Shown here one piece after another: positions 48,101 through 60,155 of a stretch of DNA of 64,000 nt. Each line of letters opens with the position of its first letter. Within the stretch, counting starts at the first letter, position 1. A program made the translations under genes and the position numbers. A model generated the notes under the pieces. It worked only from the letters and a program-made list of their open reading frames with translations, did no database searches and was not told where the DNA came from. Source of the DNA: Atherix ibis (lineage: Eukaryota; Arthropoda; Insecta; Diptera; Athericidae); the NCBI GenBank assembly GCA_958298945.1, contig OY282606.1, forward strand, positions 54,077,920-54,141,919, written 5' to 3'.

Positions 48101-51100
48101 TAGCAATCAGACACAATTTGGAACATTCTCTTTAACTTAGAGCTGTAAAAGTGGTTCGTGAGTTAGGAGTAAGACAACGACGGTTTGTTGATCAAAAAAG
48201 TTGTACGCGAGTCGTTTATCAAGACTGAACTAGAAGCGAAAAATCCTGGGCTGCCTATAGCTGAACGCAAAACAAAGTATATGGTGGTAACGTTGTAGCT
48301 TCGAAAGGGTTAAATAATTTTCCTACTAGGGGTCAAGGGTCGCAGCCAATAAAAACGTGGAGGCAAAATTCCGCAGACAAAGGAGCTTATTTCAGTCAGT
48401 ATAAATTATTTTGCTCTAAAATTCTGACCATAGCAACGAATCTCACCAAAAACGATTGCGAACTTTTTCTACGCGTTCGAGAGAAGGATCCTTCAAAGAA
48501 TTTTTAGTCCCCTACGTAATGATGGACGATTTCGGATTCTATATAACGACGAGATCTTAGAGAGTTACCGCGACCGCTTAAGTGTGGGTTAAATTAAGCT
48601 CAATAGGCGGCGGTGGGCTGGCCACTTAATCCGTATGAATGAGGAAGATTTTACCGGAAAACTATATAGTAGCTCCATTTATGGTCTCAGAAAATGAAGT
48701 AGGCTCTGATTTCAATGGAGCGACGGTATTAGGAAAGCCGCCAAAAACTTGCTGGCGGTGTTGAACTGGAAGACCGCAGTGCAAGCCCGTGCCTAGAGTT
48801 CTTTGATTTAGAAGGCCTGGACGGGACTCCCAGTTGTCACGCCGTTGATGATAATAATGAAGAAAAAGTTTGAAATCAATGAACTTTTTTAATAAATAAA
48901 ATTGTCAAGCGAAGCGTTTTTCAGATGTTCCCGAAAATTATGACTGGTCTTGTTTTGCCCATTCACATAGAGTTTTTTTTACATAATTTCGTACTTCAAT
49001 AATAAATATAATGACAATATTAAATGCTCATAAATTATATCGTCTTACTACCTAATTTTTGGAATATATGGACATAATTAAAAATGCATTTTCAATAACA
49101 TACTTAAGAAAAATGTAAGGTTGTTACTGTAAGTTAAAAAAAAATTAATTTGAAATTACAGCATGTCGTTTGCTATGTCGTAGGGAGTATCGCGAGCGCA
49201 GTTTACTTGTTTTTACAAAATAGAACGATTATGTCTTAAGTTCCGTTTTACTTTTGAACCATTTCCCAAATAAACAAAATATTTTTGGTGGGCTCATTTT
49301 CTCATTCCAAATATATTTTTTATTAAGCCGGAACTAATAATATCAATGGGTGACAGAAGTAGAGAAAAATGACCTACATATACACGTATGCATGCAATGT
49401 TTTGGTTTCGGTGTTGCTGAACAAGGGAGTACTTTAACATAAATTAAAAACAAAATATTGTCTAAGAATCCGAGAATTCTGGTGAACCACAGCAATTCCT
49501 TCTTCCAGCAAAAACTCTCGGGTGGACATAAATTTTTCCGCTTATCCCTCTATTCAATCGTTTTTCATGCCGAAACCTTTGATTAAATTCTGATGAATAG
49601 TAAAACAATTAAAATTAACTCACTACTCAACAGCGTCAATGTTAATTGGTGGTCTGACCTCACAAAAGCTTTTATTCGTTCCACCTTTTCATCAGTTTCC
49701 GATGTTGTTTATTTTAAAGCAGTTTTCAAGGACTTTATGCTACTAAAAAAATTCTGCTCTTGTAAGGAATTTTTTTAGGAGGGTTGCTGGTTTTCTGAAT
49801 TTCAATGTACTATTTGTCGGAGCACTCTACAAAAATACAGCTTTACTTATTATGTCTTAAAAGGTGACGTAGCTACCGAACGAAATACACGTAGAGGTTA
49901 ATCTACAAGTGAGCAAATCCACAGTATGGCTAGACTGCTCTTAGTAATGTCAGTCTTCTTAGTTTTCTGCTATACCTTGTATATCATTATTTTTCACATC
50001 ATGCTTTTACTTTCAAAAGCTATAAAAGTTATTTATTTAATTGCCAATTAACCAATTATTTGAAGAACACTATAATTGAACGATTTTTTTAATAATTCTT
50101 TTTTTTTAAATATACTTGCATTGAAGCTTTTTTTCAATTTTCTTTAATTTTTAATGTAATTAAATAAATTTGCCACTTCTGGTTAAAAACCAATTTAATA
50201 ATTTTTTTCCGCTACAAAGTGAAAAGATAGTCTGGAAATTTGGAGCTAAGCCAATTTTTTATAAAATATTAATACTAGGCTTGTATATATGCATATATGT
50301 GTAGGTAAATCTACAAGCAGAACATGCAATCTGTGTGGCAAAGTTGAATTCCTGTTTGCTTTTCAAAAATTACTTTCGGTCAAATGTTAACATTAAATTT
50401 ATCGGAACATAAAATATAATTAAAAAATATATTGATTTTAATAAAATAGTGTGCATCACTATGCAGGCAGATCTTTTAAATTAATTATTTGATTGAGAAA
50501 GTCAAGGAATTCTTTTAAAAAATCAATTTTAATTTGAAATAAAAGATATTATAATAATTAAATGAAATGTTTATATATATTTTTTAAGTTTCATTGATAT
50601 TCCTATTGAGTCATGTGGAAAATCATCACCGATACGGGTAGCACTTCAAGCAGGCGCACCAGATATTTTATTAATTCTACTTAGGTAAGTTAGAGGCTCT
50701 ATTTGTAATATTTGTAAATTTTAATTATTTTTTTAAAACAAGTAATAAGGGTACGTTTGAATTTTAATTTTATAAAAGACTAGTGTCGAAAATATAGTTT
50801 TAACTAATTTACAGAAACAGAACTTTATCATAAACCTATTAAAATATTTTCAACCAATATATACTTCTAATATTCAAAAATATTGAAATAATATACATAG
50901 AATAGATCTAGTTATTAATAATTGATAATTATATAAAATTTCATAGTATCAAATCCTTTTTCTTGATATTAAAAGATTTATATTGGATTTGTTAAAATCT
51001 GTTTGATTTCATAAAACAAAGCTCAAAGCATTTAAATAAGAAATATATTTGTATGTTCTATAGAATATGGAAAACTTTTCTCCAATATTAATACTTGATA

Positions 51101-54100
51101 TTCTATGATTTTTCTTTTGAAAAGAAAGGCAATAAGTACAAAGAAAATGATTTCAATAGAAAACAAAAAAATTGATTGTACCTTTTAAAAGAAAAACAAA
51201 ATCCCTTAAGGCTAATATATTTGTTCCTTTTTCTAGAAATCATTGCTAATAACTTATAAGAAGATTTAACTTTTTCCCATGAAATCTTCAAACGACCATA
51301 TTTCTGTATTTATGAATTTCAATGTGAGTCTGGGTCTTTTGTAAAATGTCCGAGAATCTTTTATTTTCTATAAAAAACATTGGCTAAACTTATGTATACA
51401 TTTGAATAGGAAAAAATCAATATGAATATTAAATAGCCTAATAGGCTTGTTTACATTCTACTATGCAATATAATGTTTTCCCATGACATTTATTATTATT
51501 TAAATATTTATTATATTCGTTTTTTTATAAACAAATTTCAAAATAGTATGAGTCTTTGGTAATCTAATATTGATAAGAATTTGGCTTATAGTTAATTGTG
51601 TCATTTAAGGTATGGTGCATATCCTAACCCTCCAGATGGTGGTTCATCACCGATTTTTGCTTTAATGGATAAACTATTGGAAAGGGAAAGACACTACACA
51701 TATCAGATAGTATCATGTTTACAGATGTTATTGAGGAATATAGTACGTATTGATATGCCCTATGCTGTAAGTACTTTTTGTGAATAGACGTCTTTACGTA
51801 TCAGAACTTATCTTGACATAAGTTTTTTCATTGAAATAAAAATAAATATTATTGATTCTGTTGATATTCAGACATGTCAGTACGAAGAGAAAAAGGAAAT
51901 ATTCCTTGAACAATATGGCGTCTTATTTATGGATAAAATAATTCATATCGATCAAGTTTTTGGAATAATGAGCTTGAAACATTTATGCAGGTGATTTAAA
52001 TTCTGTTCACTATCTAGCATGTACATTATTCGAAAATTTTATTTCATAACACTTTATATAATATTATTTTAACTTTATGTCTTCTTGATAGGCTTTTGAC
52101 AATAAACGATTTTTAAAGAGAAAAAAATCTACATAATGATAGCTTGTGTGCAGGTCACGTATTGAAAATAAATTATTTAGGACTAAAAATCCAATCCATA
52201 TTAGTAGGGAACTTATATCATTTCTTCATTATCCTAATATAATAATAGACCCAAAATACTTTTTCTATATTTTTGTAAACACATTTGTACATTAGTAAAT
52301 AGACATTTCATGGAGTAATAACTTATTGTTCTTTACACTGAATAATTATTTTCAAGAATATTTAAATTTTCAAATATTTTACGGACGAGTAGAATTTTTA
52401 AAATTTGTGTCCAATAATTAGCGAGGCGGATTGTTAAATTTTCAGTCTACAGGAATCAAACCTATTCTCTAATTTTGAATAAAACTTATGTTATTGTACT
52501 TTAGAGTTCGTCTGTTCCTAATAATAAAAAATATATTTTGGGCTCTTGTATGAAATACTATTTAAGTGCTTTATAAAAATATAAATAATAATTTTGTATT
52601 ATATTGTAAAATCCCTAAGTCCCAACTGACGAATAGTATATAGAAGTAGTTCGATTCCTATTTGAGATGTTCGCAGAGTTAGTGGGGTAAAAGCAGAAAT
52701 TTAAGTAAAATTTTATGAAGTATATTACGGAAGGTAAATCAACTGAGGGTGCTTGAATGCGTGCTAGAAGATATGTCAAGATGTGCCCACAGGGATCTGT
52801 GGCTGATCCTGCTATCTAAAATATGATGAAAGCATACACTATCATCTTCGGCGGGACATTCCTTGGTCCACGTGAGAGTATGCATGTGTGTAGTATGATT
52901 GTGTACGCGGATACTGGCCCTGAACAGAGTGTATGAGTGGTGGCAACGGCAGTATAAATAAGCTCCTGTATAGTCGTGGACTGGCTGCAGGGGCTAGTTG
53001 GCTTTGTGGTGTAAGTGAGGAGCGTGCTAAACACTTCCTCATTGAATCTATATAAGGAATCTGATTGACCTGAATGCATGGTATTGTTATGACTGGTGGC
53101 AGTATGGTTATTAGTGAAGAGCTATGTATAAAGGAGCAGAATAAATGTTTGAACAGATTTGCACTTGGCACTGTTTGAAAGCAGAGCAAGAATAATCAGT
53201 GAATGATTGTGTGGGTGACACGCTAGATGACTACAACCGGGTGAAAGATCAAGGTGATTCAGATTGTACCCTGGGGTTTTGACGAATCCGCGTACTTGAG
53301 CTGGCTTAGCGATGTCTAGGAATATACAAGGTTCCTAACCGTAACTCAATAAGCGGAGTACAAATCGAAGTACTCATAAAACAAAAATTACCACCACGGG
53401 AATCGGGTACTGGGCTTGTTAGGCTGCAATGTGGAGGCTGTTGTTAATACCCACATCGCGGGTACGGTCTTCGTACGGCCAGCGAGAGATTTAGATAAGT
53501 CTCCCTATAAACAGTTGGAGTGATCAACTTGTAACTGCTTGCTAACTGCAAATCGCCAATAATGGCGGTACGCTGATTGAGCGTAACTCAATTCCTGTAG
53601 TCGTAGGCGACTCGTGGTCTTATGTTTAACAACAGATACGGTACGTAAATTAACAATATATTACTGTGTAAAGGAATACCTATAGAAAATGTAAGTAGGA
53701 GGATTAAAAAGCTCTAGTAGAAGTAGAATCCTATTAGAAAAATAATTATATTTGATTTGGTAGTCCTGAGTATATTTATGATGATAAAACTTGACTTGAC
53801 GAGTAGGATTAGAAAGGTTTTTAAAGGGGAAATAATTGAATTTTAGAGGAGGGGATAGAAATATACCCAATCCAAATTCTTTGCAATTTCCTTGCCCAGA
53901 AATTAGGTTTGGTAATTGAGTAGACTGCCATTATGTAAGCAAGTGCGATATGTTAGGAAAAGCCATGTAGACTAGATGATGAAATGTTTCTCTAACAAGT
54001 TATAAGCTGGTTCGTTGCAAGATACTCGTACAATTTAGCGGGGTTATTGCCAGATACTTGTACGATTTAGCGGGCGATCCCGGAATATACGATTATCTGC

Positions 54101-57100
54101 GAGATCAATGATTGGCAGTTCAGCATATTATGGGGTAGCAAATTTCTTTATATGGAAGAACTCAGGTATCACAGACTATGAAAGTTCAGCATCGAACTTA
54201 TACAATGTACACAGTGTGTCCCAAAAATAACCGAAGTTTATATTTAAATCATGCAACATGCAGTGACATCTATTACAGCATTAAAAAGCTGTATATACAT
54301 TCGTCCTCTTTTAAACGCATCTAAATTCATGTAAATTGGATGACAGTTGTGAAAGTTACAGCTATTTGAATAAAAGAAAAAGTGTGCTAATGTTACAAAA
54401 CAAAAATGGAACAAAGAGCAAATATAAAATTTTGTTTTAAACTTGAAAAATATACGAATTGATGGAAAAAGTTTATGGTGATGATTGTATGAGTCGTACT
54501 CAAGTTTATACGTGGTTTAACCGATTTAAAAATGGTCGTGAGGATTTAAATGACGACCTAAGGCCAGCTCGTCCAGAAGCTAATAATCGTGCTGAATTAG
54601 TGGAAAAAGTCCGTGAAATCATTGGTATCGATGCAAATTTTACTACGAGAATGTTGGCTGAGAAATTAAATACGAGTAAAATCACTATTTGGAGAATTTT
54701 AACTTTAGATTTAAAAGAAAGGTCTGTGCGCGTTTTGTTCCACATGAATTAAATGAAGACCAAAAAATCACTCGTGTTGAGCATTGCAAAGACATTGTTG
54801 AAACTGCTGAAAACGATCCAGACTTTCTTGATTCGATCATAACTTGTGATGAGTCATGGTGCTTTATAAATGACTCTGAAACTAAGCGTCAATCTGCTGA
54901 ATGGATGTCCAAAGGCCAGCCAAAATCAAAAAAAATTGCGTTTTCAGAAGTCTCGAATCAAGACAATGTTGATTACTTTTATGATTCGAAGGGTATTGTC
55001 CACAAGGAATTTATTCCAGAAGGTCGAACTGTTAATGGAGAATACTATTTAGGCATTTTAGATCGTTTGTGGAATAGAGTTGGCCGTCTTAGACCTGAAT
55101 ATCCAGCAGGAAAACAGCTGTTTCTATTGCACGATAATTCACCACCTCACAAGACCAAAAAAGTGAACGAATTTTTGATGAAAAAACGGATTTCTCTCAT
55201 CAACCACCCTCCGTATTCGCCTGATCTATCACCATGTGACTATTTTCTTTTTCCAAAACTGAAAATCAAGATGAAAGGAGCATTTTATGATGATATCCCA
55301 GCCATTCAAGCAGCCGTAACCGAGGTGCTGAAGAACATTTAAATCTATGAAAAAATCTATGCATGCGATGATTGATCGTTCCAAACGTTGTATTGAGTCT
55401 AATAGAACCTATTTTGAATAAATAATAACTTTCAAAGATAATATAATGTGTATTTTAGTCGGTTATTTTTGAGACACACTGTGTATATAGAAAAGTTTCC
55501 TACAAGCCGATGGGTTGGTATTTACTTTATTAAATCTGCTTAAAAATTGAAAATTATTCAACACCGCTACCATCCATAGTTTTCATTTTGGATGTTGGAG
55601 CAAGGATTGAAGATTAACAGAAAGAATGGAAGTGTGTCTCTAAAGATCAGATATCATTAGCAACTTAGAATTATTTTAGATAATATTTGTCATTTACTTT
55701 AGAAGAATACTCTAATTATATAAGAAGGCTGAAACTTTAATTGTTATTCGATAATAATTCTTGATAATTATACCTTATTATTAGTTTAAAAATATCCTAA
55801 TATTCTATTGTACGTATATACACATAACAGTAACTTTTTATTAACGCTTAATTCAAGAAAACTCGTTGTGTCCTCTGATATACGATGCTGGGTCGCCAGG
55901 GACACATTAGGATATGCAGTTTAATGGATATTATAACGATTAAAATAGTTTGTTAGCCAAAACCTAAATATTTGTCGTACTATATTGCTGTCAAGATTTA
56001 TAAAACTACAGCACTTATTTAAATATTTTAAATTAGGTTTAATACAACAAATGGTTTTCTTTTCCTTCTTCTACTTAGTCGAAAATGGATACAATTCGTT
56101 GAGATATCGAAATGTTACTCATATTTTTAAAAAGCATATTTAAAATAAAATTTTTATAATTTAAAAGTTTTATTTATCTATATAAAAATATATTCACATT
56201 TACCATACTATATCAGCAATTATCTGTTTTAGATGCCGAATACGTGATTTATTGAGAATAAATTGTCAATTACCGAATGGAATTGATACACTTCGTATTC
56301 CAAGGAAATTACAACGTTATATTGATTTGATGGAGGAATAAATTTAAAAATAAATTTATTTATACTCATAGCATAAGAAATATAAAGTATAAATAAAATA
56401 TATATAATATAAAATTTTAAAAATCTTGCAAAGAAATAACTTACTTGTAAGTTTCTTCACTGACATTGATACGACCCGGAATACCTGTTGTTTCAGTGCG
56501 ACTAGTTAAATTCACTGTATTACCAAATAGGCAATATCTTGGCATTCTATTGCCAATAACACCTGTAACAACTTCACCGGAATGTATTCCTATTGTGATT
56601 TGCTGTAAAAACATATATAATATTATTGTATAAAACTATTTGAAAAGTTATTGATAAATAATTATAAAAATAGTTTTAAATTATTCCAATTATATTTTTA
56701 GTTGATTATGTAAATAAATGCAGTTTAATAAATTTGTGAAAAACTTTATTAAAGTTAGCAAGTTAATTTTATTCAGGATATTTAATCATTTAATTATTTT
56801 AAAATTAAGTTCGATGATAAATGGTTTTCTCCATAGGTGGATATGTCAATAAGCAAAATTATTTCATTAAGAATGTAGAAAATCCTTGGGCTACTTAAAA
56901 ACAACCTTTCTACATCCAATAAGTGATAGTTTGGTCTGGATATTGTACTAGTTAAATTCTTGGGCTATTCATTGATAAACAGCATGGCTTTGAATGGTAT
57001 GTTATTCCCCCGTGAACAGACAGTGGGTTTTTGTGGGCTCATTTGAACCCCGTGACTAGACAGTGGGTTTTTGTAGGCTCATTTGAACAGCATGGCTTTG

Positions 57101-58777
57101 AATGGTATGTTATTCTACCATGATGATACCATTTGCCATGTACACATGAAAGAAATTTTATGGCTGACTTATCTATACTCGTATATCGAAACAGGTAATA
57201 AATTGGTCTTCAAAATTATGCAGTTATTTTCTCTGGAATTCGATAATTCTTAATTATCAGTTACGAATATAAGAACACTTGCTTAATTAAAAGTAATAAT
57301 ACGAAGTATTATCTATTAAATTATGCTTCAGTTCTCCGAAAACCTGATTGAGAATTTTGTCAAAAGAAATTGAGAGTGTCAAAAAGGCTGTGAAGTACAT
57401 TTGTGTAAAATTCTATACATACATGCAGTTACATTTAACATAATTTCTAAATATTTTGAAATTTTCGGATATATTAAACCTTTACATATGCGTAAGCATA
57501 TGATTAAAGGAGAAACTCACTTCAATATATTAAAAATTTGTTCAAAAAATAACGTCAAAAGAAAACTCATGTTCAAATAATTCAACTTACAAAGTATCTA
57601 ACAAGGTGTATTTTATTATATCGATTAATTGTAAAAAAAATATTACTAGTTTGACCCAAATTTTATTTGAATACTATTATTATATAGAAGACAAATTATT
57701 TATTGAATATAAATGATAAAAAGTTACGATATTTAAAGCGGTTTGCCTATACCACATTAATTGTTATAGAATCTAATTGGTAGTAAAATTTTATAGGCCA
57801 TAAAAATTTGGGTACTTTTACCAATTTATATATATTTATATACTCGTATATAACAAGTAATTAAAACTGTAGCAGGTAATTAAAATTATCACACAATAAT
57901 TAGATTTTAATCTTCATAAGCTCAAATAATTATCCTAAAGTAAATACTCTTATTCTATCATTACTTAAGAGTAAATCGATGTGTCTATAATAGTTTGGAT
58001 AGTTAATAAGTAATTCAATAAATACATAATACCATACCATATATACTTAAAGTATATTAAAGAATATAATTTTAAAACATACCAATAAAAGTATATTTTG
58101 CTTTAATAAGATAACTATAATTTTATAGAGATAATTTAATCCTTTTGCAGATATCAAAATACTCCGCTCCATACAAATATTTTCTGATCATCTAATTGTT
58201 TATAAAAACGGTTAATAATGAAATGAGCTTAAAAGTATTTCTCGTAAAGTCTATTTTAATTTTTTTTAGAGCTTTTAAAATATTTATTATGTTCTTTAAT
58301 ACTCGTATTTAATAAAAAAATATGTACGAGTCAAATAAATTGTAATATTATTTCGAAACAAATATTTAAATATTCTATAAACATTGTTTTATATACTCAC
58401 TACTGGTTTTGGACCCATTTTAACATTTTTTGCCATATCCATCATATCTAAAGCCAATCTAGCAATACATTGTGCATGATTTTCACAAGGATCTGGTAGT
58501 CCTGAAACTGCCATATATTTATCACCGACAGTTTCCACCTTAAAAAATAAAGTTATTCCATAATATGTTTGATCTACAATACTATGTAATATTGTACGCT
58601 ATTTAAATTACCTTATATACATTTGAATTGCGTTTGGAGTCGGTTAAGGCATCAAAAACAGTGTAAAGCTCGTTTAACATTTTTACAATTTTCATAGCAC
58701 CTTCTGCATCTATATTGGCAGCACAATATTGTCCAAAGCCAACAATTCCAGAAAACATCAACGTCACACTATCATAT
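45012..58777 (-). CDS. Gycbeta100B: Soluble guanylate cyclase beta subunit, C-terminal four exons (partial)
   Basis: On the minus strand in transcript order: 58777-58612, 58538-58401, 56602-56445, 45192-45012 (stop at 45014-45012). All junctions are GT-AG and phases match (0, 0, 2). The 213 residues cover the class III nucleotidyl cyclase domain: [58 protein letters not shown], then [14 protein letters not shown] and WFLSR. FSGIVGF has Gly where the alpha partner has the metal-binding Asp, as in beta subunits. The enzyme makes cGMP in the cytoplasm as a NO-activated alpha/beta heterodimer. The first visible exon starts with the third base of a codon; H-NOX, PAS and coiled-coil exons must lie beyond 64,000. 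Orthology to Gycbeta100B is by recognised similarity. Confidence 0.9.
45872..46762 (+). CDS. ASB17-like exons 1-5: N-terminal region
   Basis: The start codon at 45872 begins [20 protein letters not shown]. Exon 1 joins exon 2 in phase 1 ([20 protein letters not shown]). Exon 3 reads [20 protein letters not shown] and joins exon 4 ([20 protein letters not shown]) in phase 1. Exon 5 has [19 protein letters not shown]. The exon 2 donor CAG|GTACGA is phase 0, while exon 3 after ATAG needs one preceding base. A single missing G at the acceptor (ATAG|GCATTG) would repair it. Confidence 0.75.
45872..56341 (+). CDS. ASB17-like ankyrin repeat and SOCS-box protein, nested in a guanylate cyclase intron
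   Basis: Exons: 45872-46001, 46083-46171, 46340-46399, 46487-46596, 46659-46762, 50589-50684, 51610-51766, 51872-51990, 56233-56341. They make about 324 residues if one base is restored at the exon 2/3 junction, where phases disagree by one. The C-terminus is a SOCS box ([33 protein letters not shown]) resembling vertebrate ASB17. The middle has ankyrin-like helices ([38 protein letters not shown]). SOCS-box proteins bind Elongin B/C and Cullin 5 to select ubiquitylation substrates; the substrate here is unknown. All nine exons sit on the strand opposite to, and inside, the last intron of the cyclase gene. ASB17 is testis-biased in mammals, but expression here is not inferable. Confidence 0.8.
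47690..48860 (+). mobile_element. Non-LTR retrotransposon fossil in ASB-like intron 5
   Basis: Frames in order: [14 protein letters not shown] (RT motif KKGD...CSNYRGI), [32 protein letters not shown], then a C-terminal block [36 protein letters not shown] and [20 protein letters not shown]. This matches the endonuclease-RT type elements whose tail has RLRWAGHV.RM. It is compressed to 1.2 kb by deletions and has many stops. Confidence 0.7.
48870..50580. other. ASB-like intron DNA, unassigned
   Basis: 49.15-49.95 kb has mixed composition that may be transposon-derived, but no family motif was recognised in six frames. Confidence 0.35.
50589..51990 (+). CDS. ASB17-like exons 6-8: ankyrin region
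   Basis: Exons 50589-50684, 51610-51766 and 51872-51990 join in phases 2, 2, 0 and 2 with good GT-AG sites. They encode ankyrin-type helices ([20 protein letters not shown]) and [20 protein letters not shown], then [20 protein letters not shown], which leads into the SOCS box. Confidence 0.82.
52620..54150. other. GC-richer island of unknown origin in ASB-like intron 8
   Basis: The base composition changes sharply from the surrounding AT-rich intron. No frame over about 115 codons and no recognisable domain was found. It includes a near-duplicate of about 36 bp (AGATACTCGTACAATTTAGC / AGATACTTGTACGATTTAGC, near 54020 and 54056). It is probably the body of a non-coding or strongly decayed transposon. 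Confidence 0.45.
54210..55481 (+). mobile_element. Full-length DD34D mariner in ASB-like intron 8
   Basis: TA duplications (54208-54209, 55482-55483). The ends CACAGTGTGTCCCAAAAATA and its inverse match with one mismatch over 25 bp. Length is 1272 bp, a full mariner size. The 740-bp copy at 3701-4440 is a deletion derivative of the same family. Confidence 0.92.
54405..55415 (+). pseudogene. Mariner transposase with frameshifts
   Basis: The ATG at 54405 begins [15 protein letters not shown] but hits a stop. The frame resumes at 54459 ([44 protein letters not shown]), shifts near 54712, and continues from 54723 ([15 protein letters not shown]) to 55342. Catalytic residues are present: [19 protein letters not shown] and [14 protein letters not shown], with 34 residues between the last two Asp. 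A further frameshift near 55345 cuts off the tail ([20 protein letters not shown]). Confidence 0.88.
56233..56341 (+). CDS. ASB17-like last exon: SOCS box
   Basis: Acceptor TGTTTTAG|, stop TAA at 56339-56341, AATAAA only 8 nt later (56349-56354). It encodes the SOCS box core with [11 protein letters not shown] and LQRYIDL, matching the L-P-x-x-I and L-x-x-Y-L pattern that contacts Elongin C and Cullin 5. It ends 104 bp before the convergent cyclase exon. Confidence 0.85.
56349..56354 (+). terminator. Poly(A) signal candidate for the ASB-like gene
   Basis: AATAAA begins 8 nt after the stop. More copies follow within 60 bp. The 3' end probably overlaps or nearly reaches the antisense cyclase exon at 56445. 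Confidence 0.4.
56445..56602 (-). CDS. Gycbeta100B: Guanylate cyclase beta exon: GIHSGEVV and [10 protein letters not shown] segment
   Basis: Acceptor TTTTTACAG|, donor ACAA|GTAAGT, ending in phase 2. It encodes [20 protein letters not shown] and [16 protein letters not shown], the most conserved part of sGC catalytic domains, ending INVSEETYK. Its 3' end lies only 104 bp from the stop of the convergent nested gene. Confidence 0.92.
57005..57115. repeat. Short tandem and dispersed duplications in a cyclase intron
   Basis: A 38-bp unit with ACAGTGGGTTTTTGT and GGCTCATTTGAA occurs twice in tandem (about 57009-57085). It is flanked by two copies of ACAGCATGGCTTTGAATGGT (56980 and 57089). Confidence 0.75.
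58401..58538 (-). CDS. Gycbeta100B: Guanylate cyclase beta exon: VETVGDKYM segment
   Basis: A 138-nt phase 0-0 exon with acceptor TTTAAG| and donor GTA|GTGAGT. It encodes [19 protein letters not shown] and a helix ending in [12 protein letters not shown]. The GDKYM motif is the conserved second catalytic segment of class III cyclases. Confidence 0.9.
58612..58777 (-). CDS. Gycbeta100B: Guanylate cyclase beta exon: start of catalytic domain
   Basis: The acceptor is CTTAAG| just above 58777 and the donor is AAG|GTAATT below 58612. It encodes [18 protein letters not shown] followed by [20 protein letters not shown] and [10 protein letters not shown]. The upstream coding exon was not found between 58,780 and 64,000. 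Confidence 0.9.
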
Positions 58778-58779
58778 CT

Positions 58780-60150
58780 TAAGAAAAAATTTAATGTTAT
58801 TTTATGGTAAAAAAATGAGAACTTTATTTTCAATAGTTAGAACTTTAAGCATTTATTTTTAATAGTTTCATTTATTTTCAATTTTTTCAGCAAATAATAA
58901 TAATTTTATTTATATCTAAGCATAGAATTTTAAGTTATTGAACTCTGTTTCTGTCTATATCAAATATTATTAAAATAATCCTTCAGTTAAAAATAACTTA
59001 GTTTGAATTACTTAAGAAAATATTATTGAGCTTTCAGATTAGATAAGAATTTCTTTTAAATAGAAAACTTAGTAATCTTTTCAGTACTAGTGAAGTCAAC
59101 TGAATATACACTAGAACTCCTAGCACAAGATTACGACATCTTTTTAAACAGTTCTAATGTATAAAAAGTCTACAATTTCAAAAGTCATTTATTATCCTTA
59201 AATAATTTTTGATAATTTTTAGGTATACTAATACCTACTATAAACATATTCAAAAAAAGTTCACTTAAAGTTCGTTTATGAAAAACAGGCTGGCTTCGTT
59301 TCTATGTATTAGGATTTTTCGGCATTCAATAATATTTTTAAGACATGAGCTTTACAACGTTACTCTTTACTCCTACAAAAATGTCGAAAGTGTTAAGAGG
59401 CCCTGCTATTGATACTTTAATAGAAACGTGAATTTTCAGTTGTTATAAAATATTCGAAGAAGACACCAAAGAAAAAAGTATCTACTAAAGCTAATGCATG
59501 TATAAAATGTCGCTGTAATCTGGTAGGTTATTTTTAACGATTGTATCTTAATAATTAGTAACATTACTGATAGTAAGTGGTTCATTAATATAGGCAAATG
59601 ACTTAAGGAGGTTATTTCATATTAAAGTACAAAGTTTTTTTCCTACTAATTGTTATGCTGGTACTTTGTAATTTGTTCTGCTCCTATAGTCACCATTATG
59701 AGTCTTTTAATTCCATAAAATACAATTTTATTGCAAATTCAAAATGGATTTTACAAACACGACTCTACCGCATGTTTTGAGGATTTGAGAAAAGTTCTTA
59801 TTAATATATTTGTGAGTATAGAAACTAACATTGATGCGAAAAAAATGTATGTGATTCAACGAATAAATTGAAATATTTCAACATATGTGCTAAACTCATG
59901 TTACGAAATTTATTGTAAGAGAGGTCTATAAGATAAAAACCAAGACTCACATTTTATATAAAAGTCATTTTACCTAAAGTTACATTATAATTTTTTTTAC
60001 TAGATTTTTAATACCATAAACAAGTTTAATTTTGATAAATGTTAATTGTTGTACATTGAAAAAAGTTCTGACCTTTTTTGTACTCATATCTATAACTACA
60101 AATATGATGTGAATATTTTATGGAGAATTGTGGAGGAGTTTCCTTGTCCA
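58780..60150. other. Presumed cyclase intron, AT-rich
   Basis: No upstream cyclase exon or other gene recognised. The gene must continue beyond the window's right edge. Confidence 0.45.
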
Positions 60151-60155
60151 AAGTA

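Noticed and set aside
49150..49960. Mariner-like fragment on the minus strand
   Set aside because: No transposase motif could be read in any frame; composition alone is not enough.
52816..53189. Minus-strand frames of 87 and 115 residues in the GC-richer island
   Set aside because: No domain or family similarity recognised; open by composition only.
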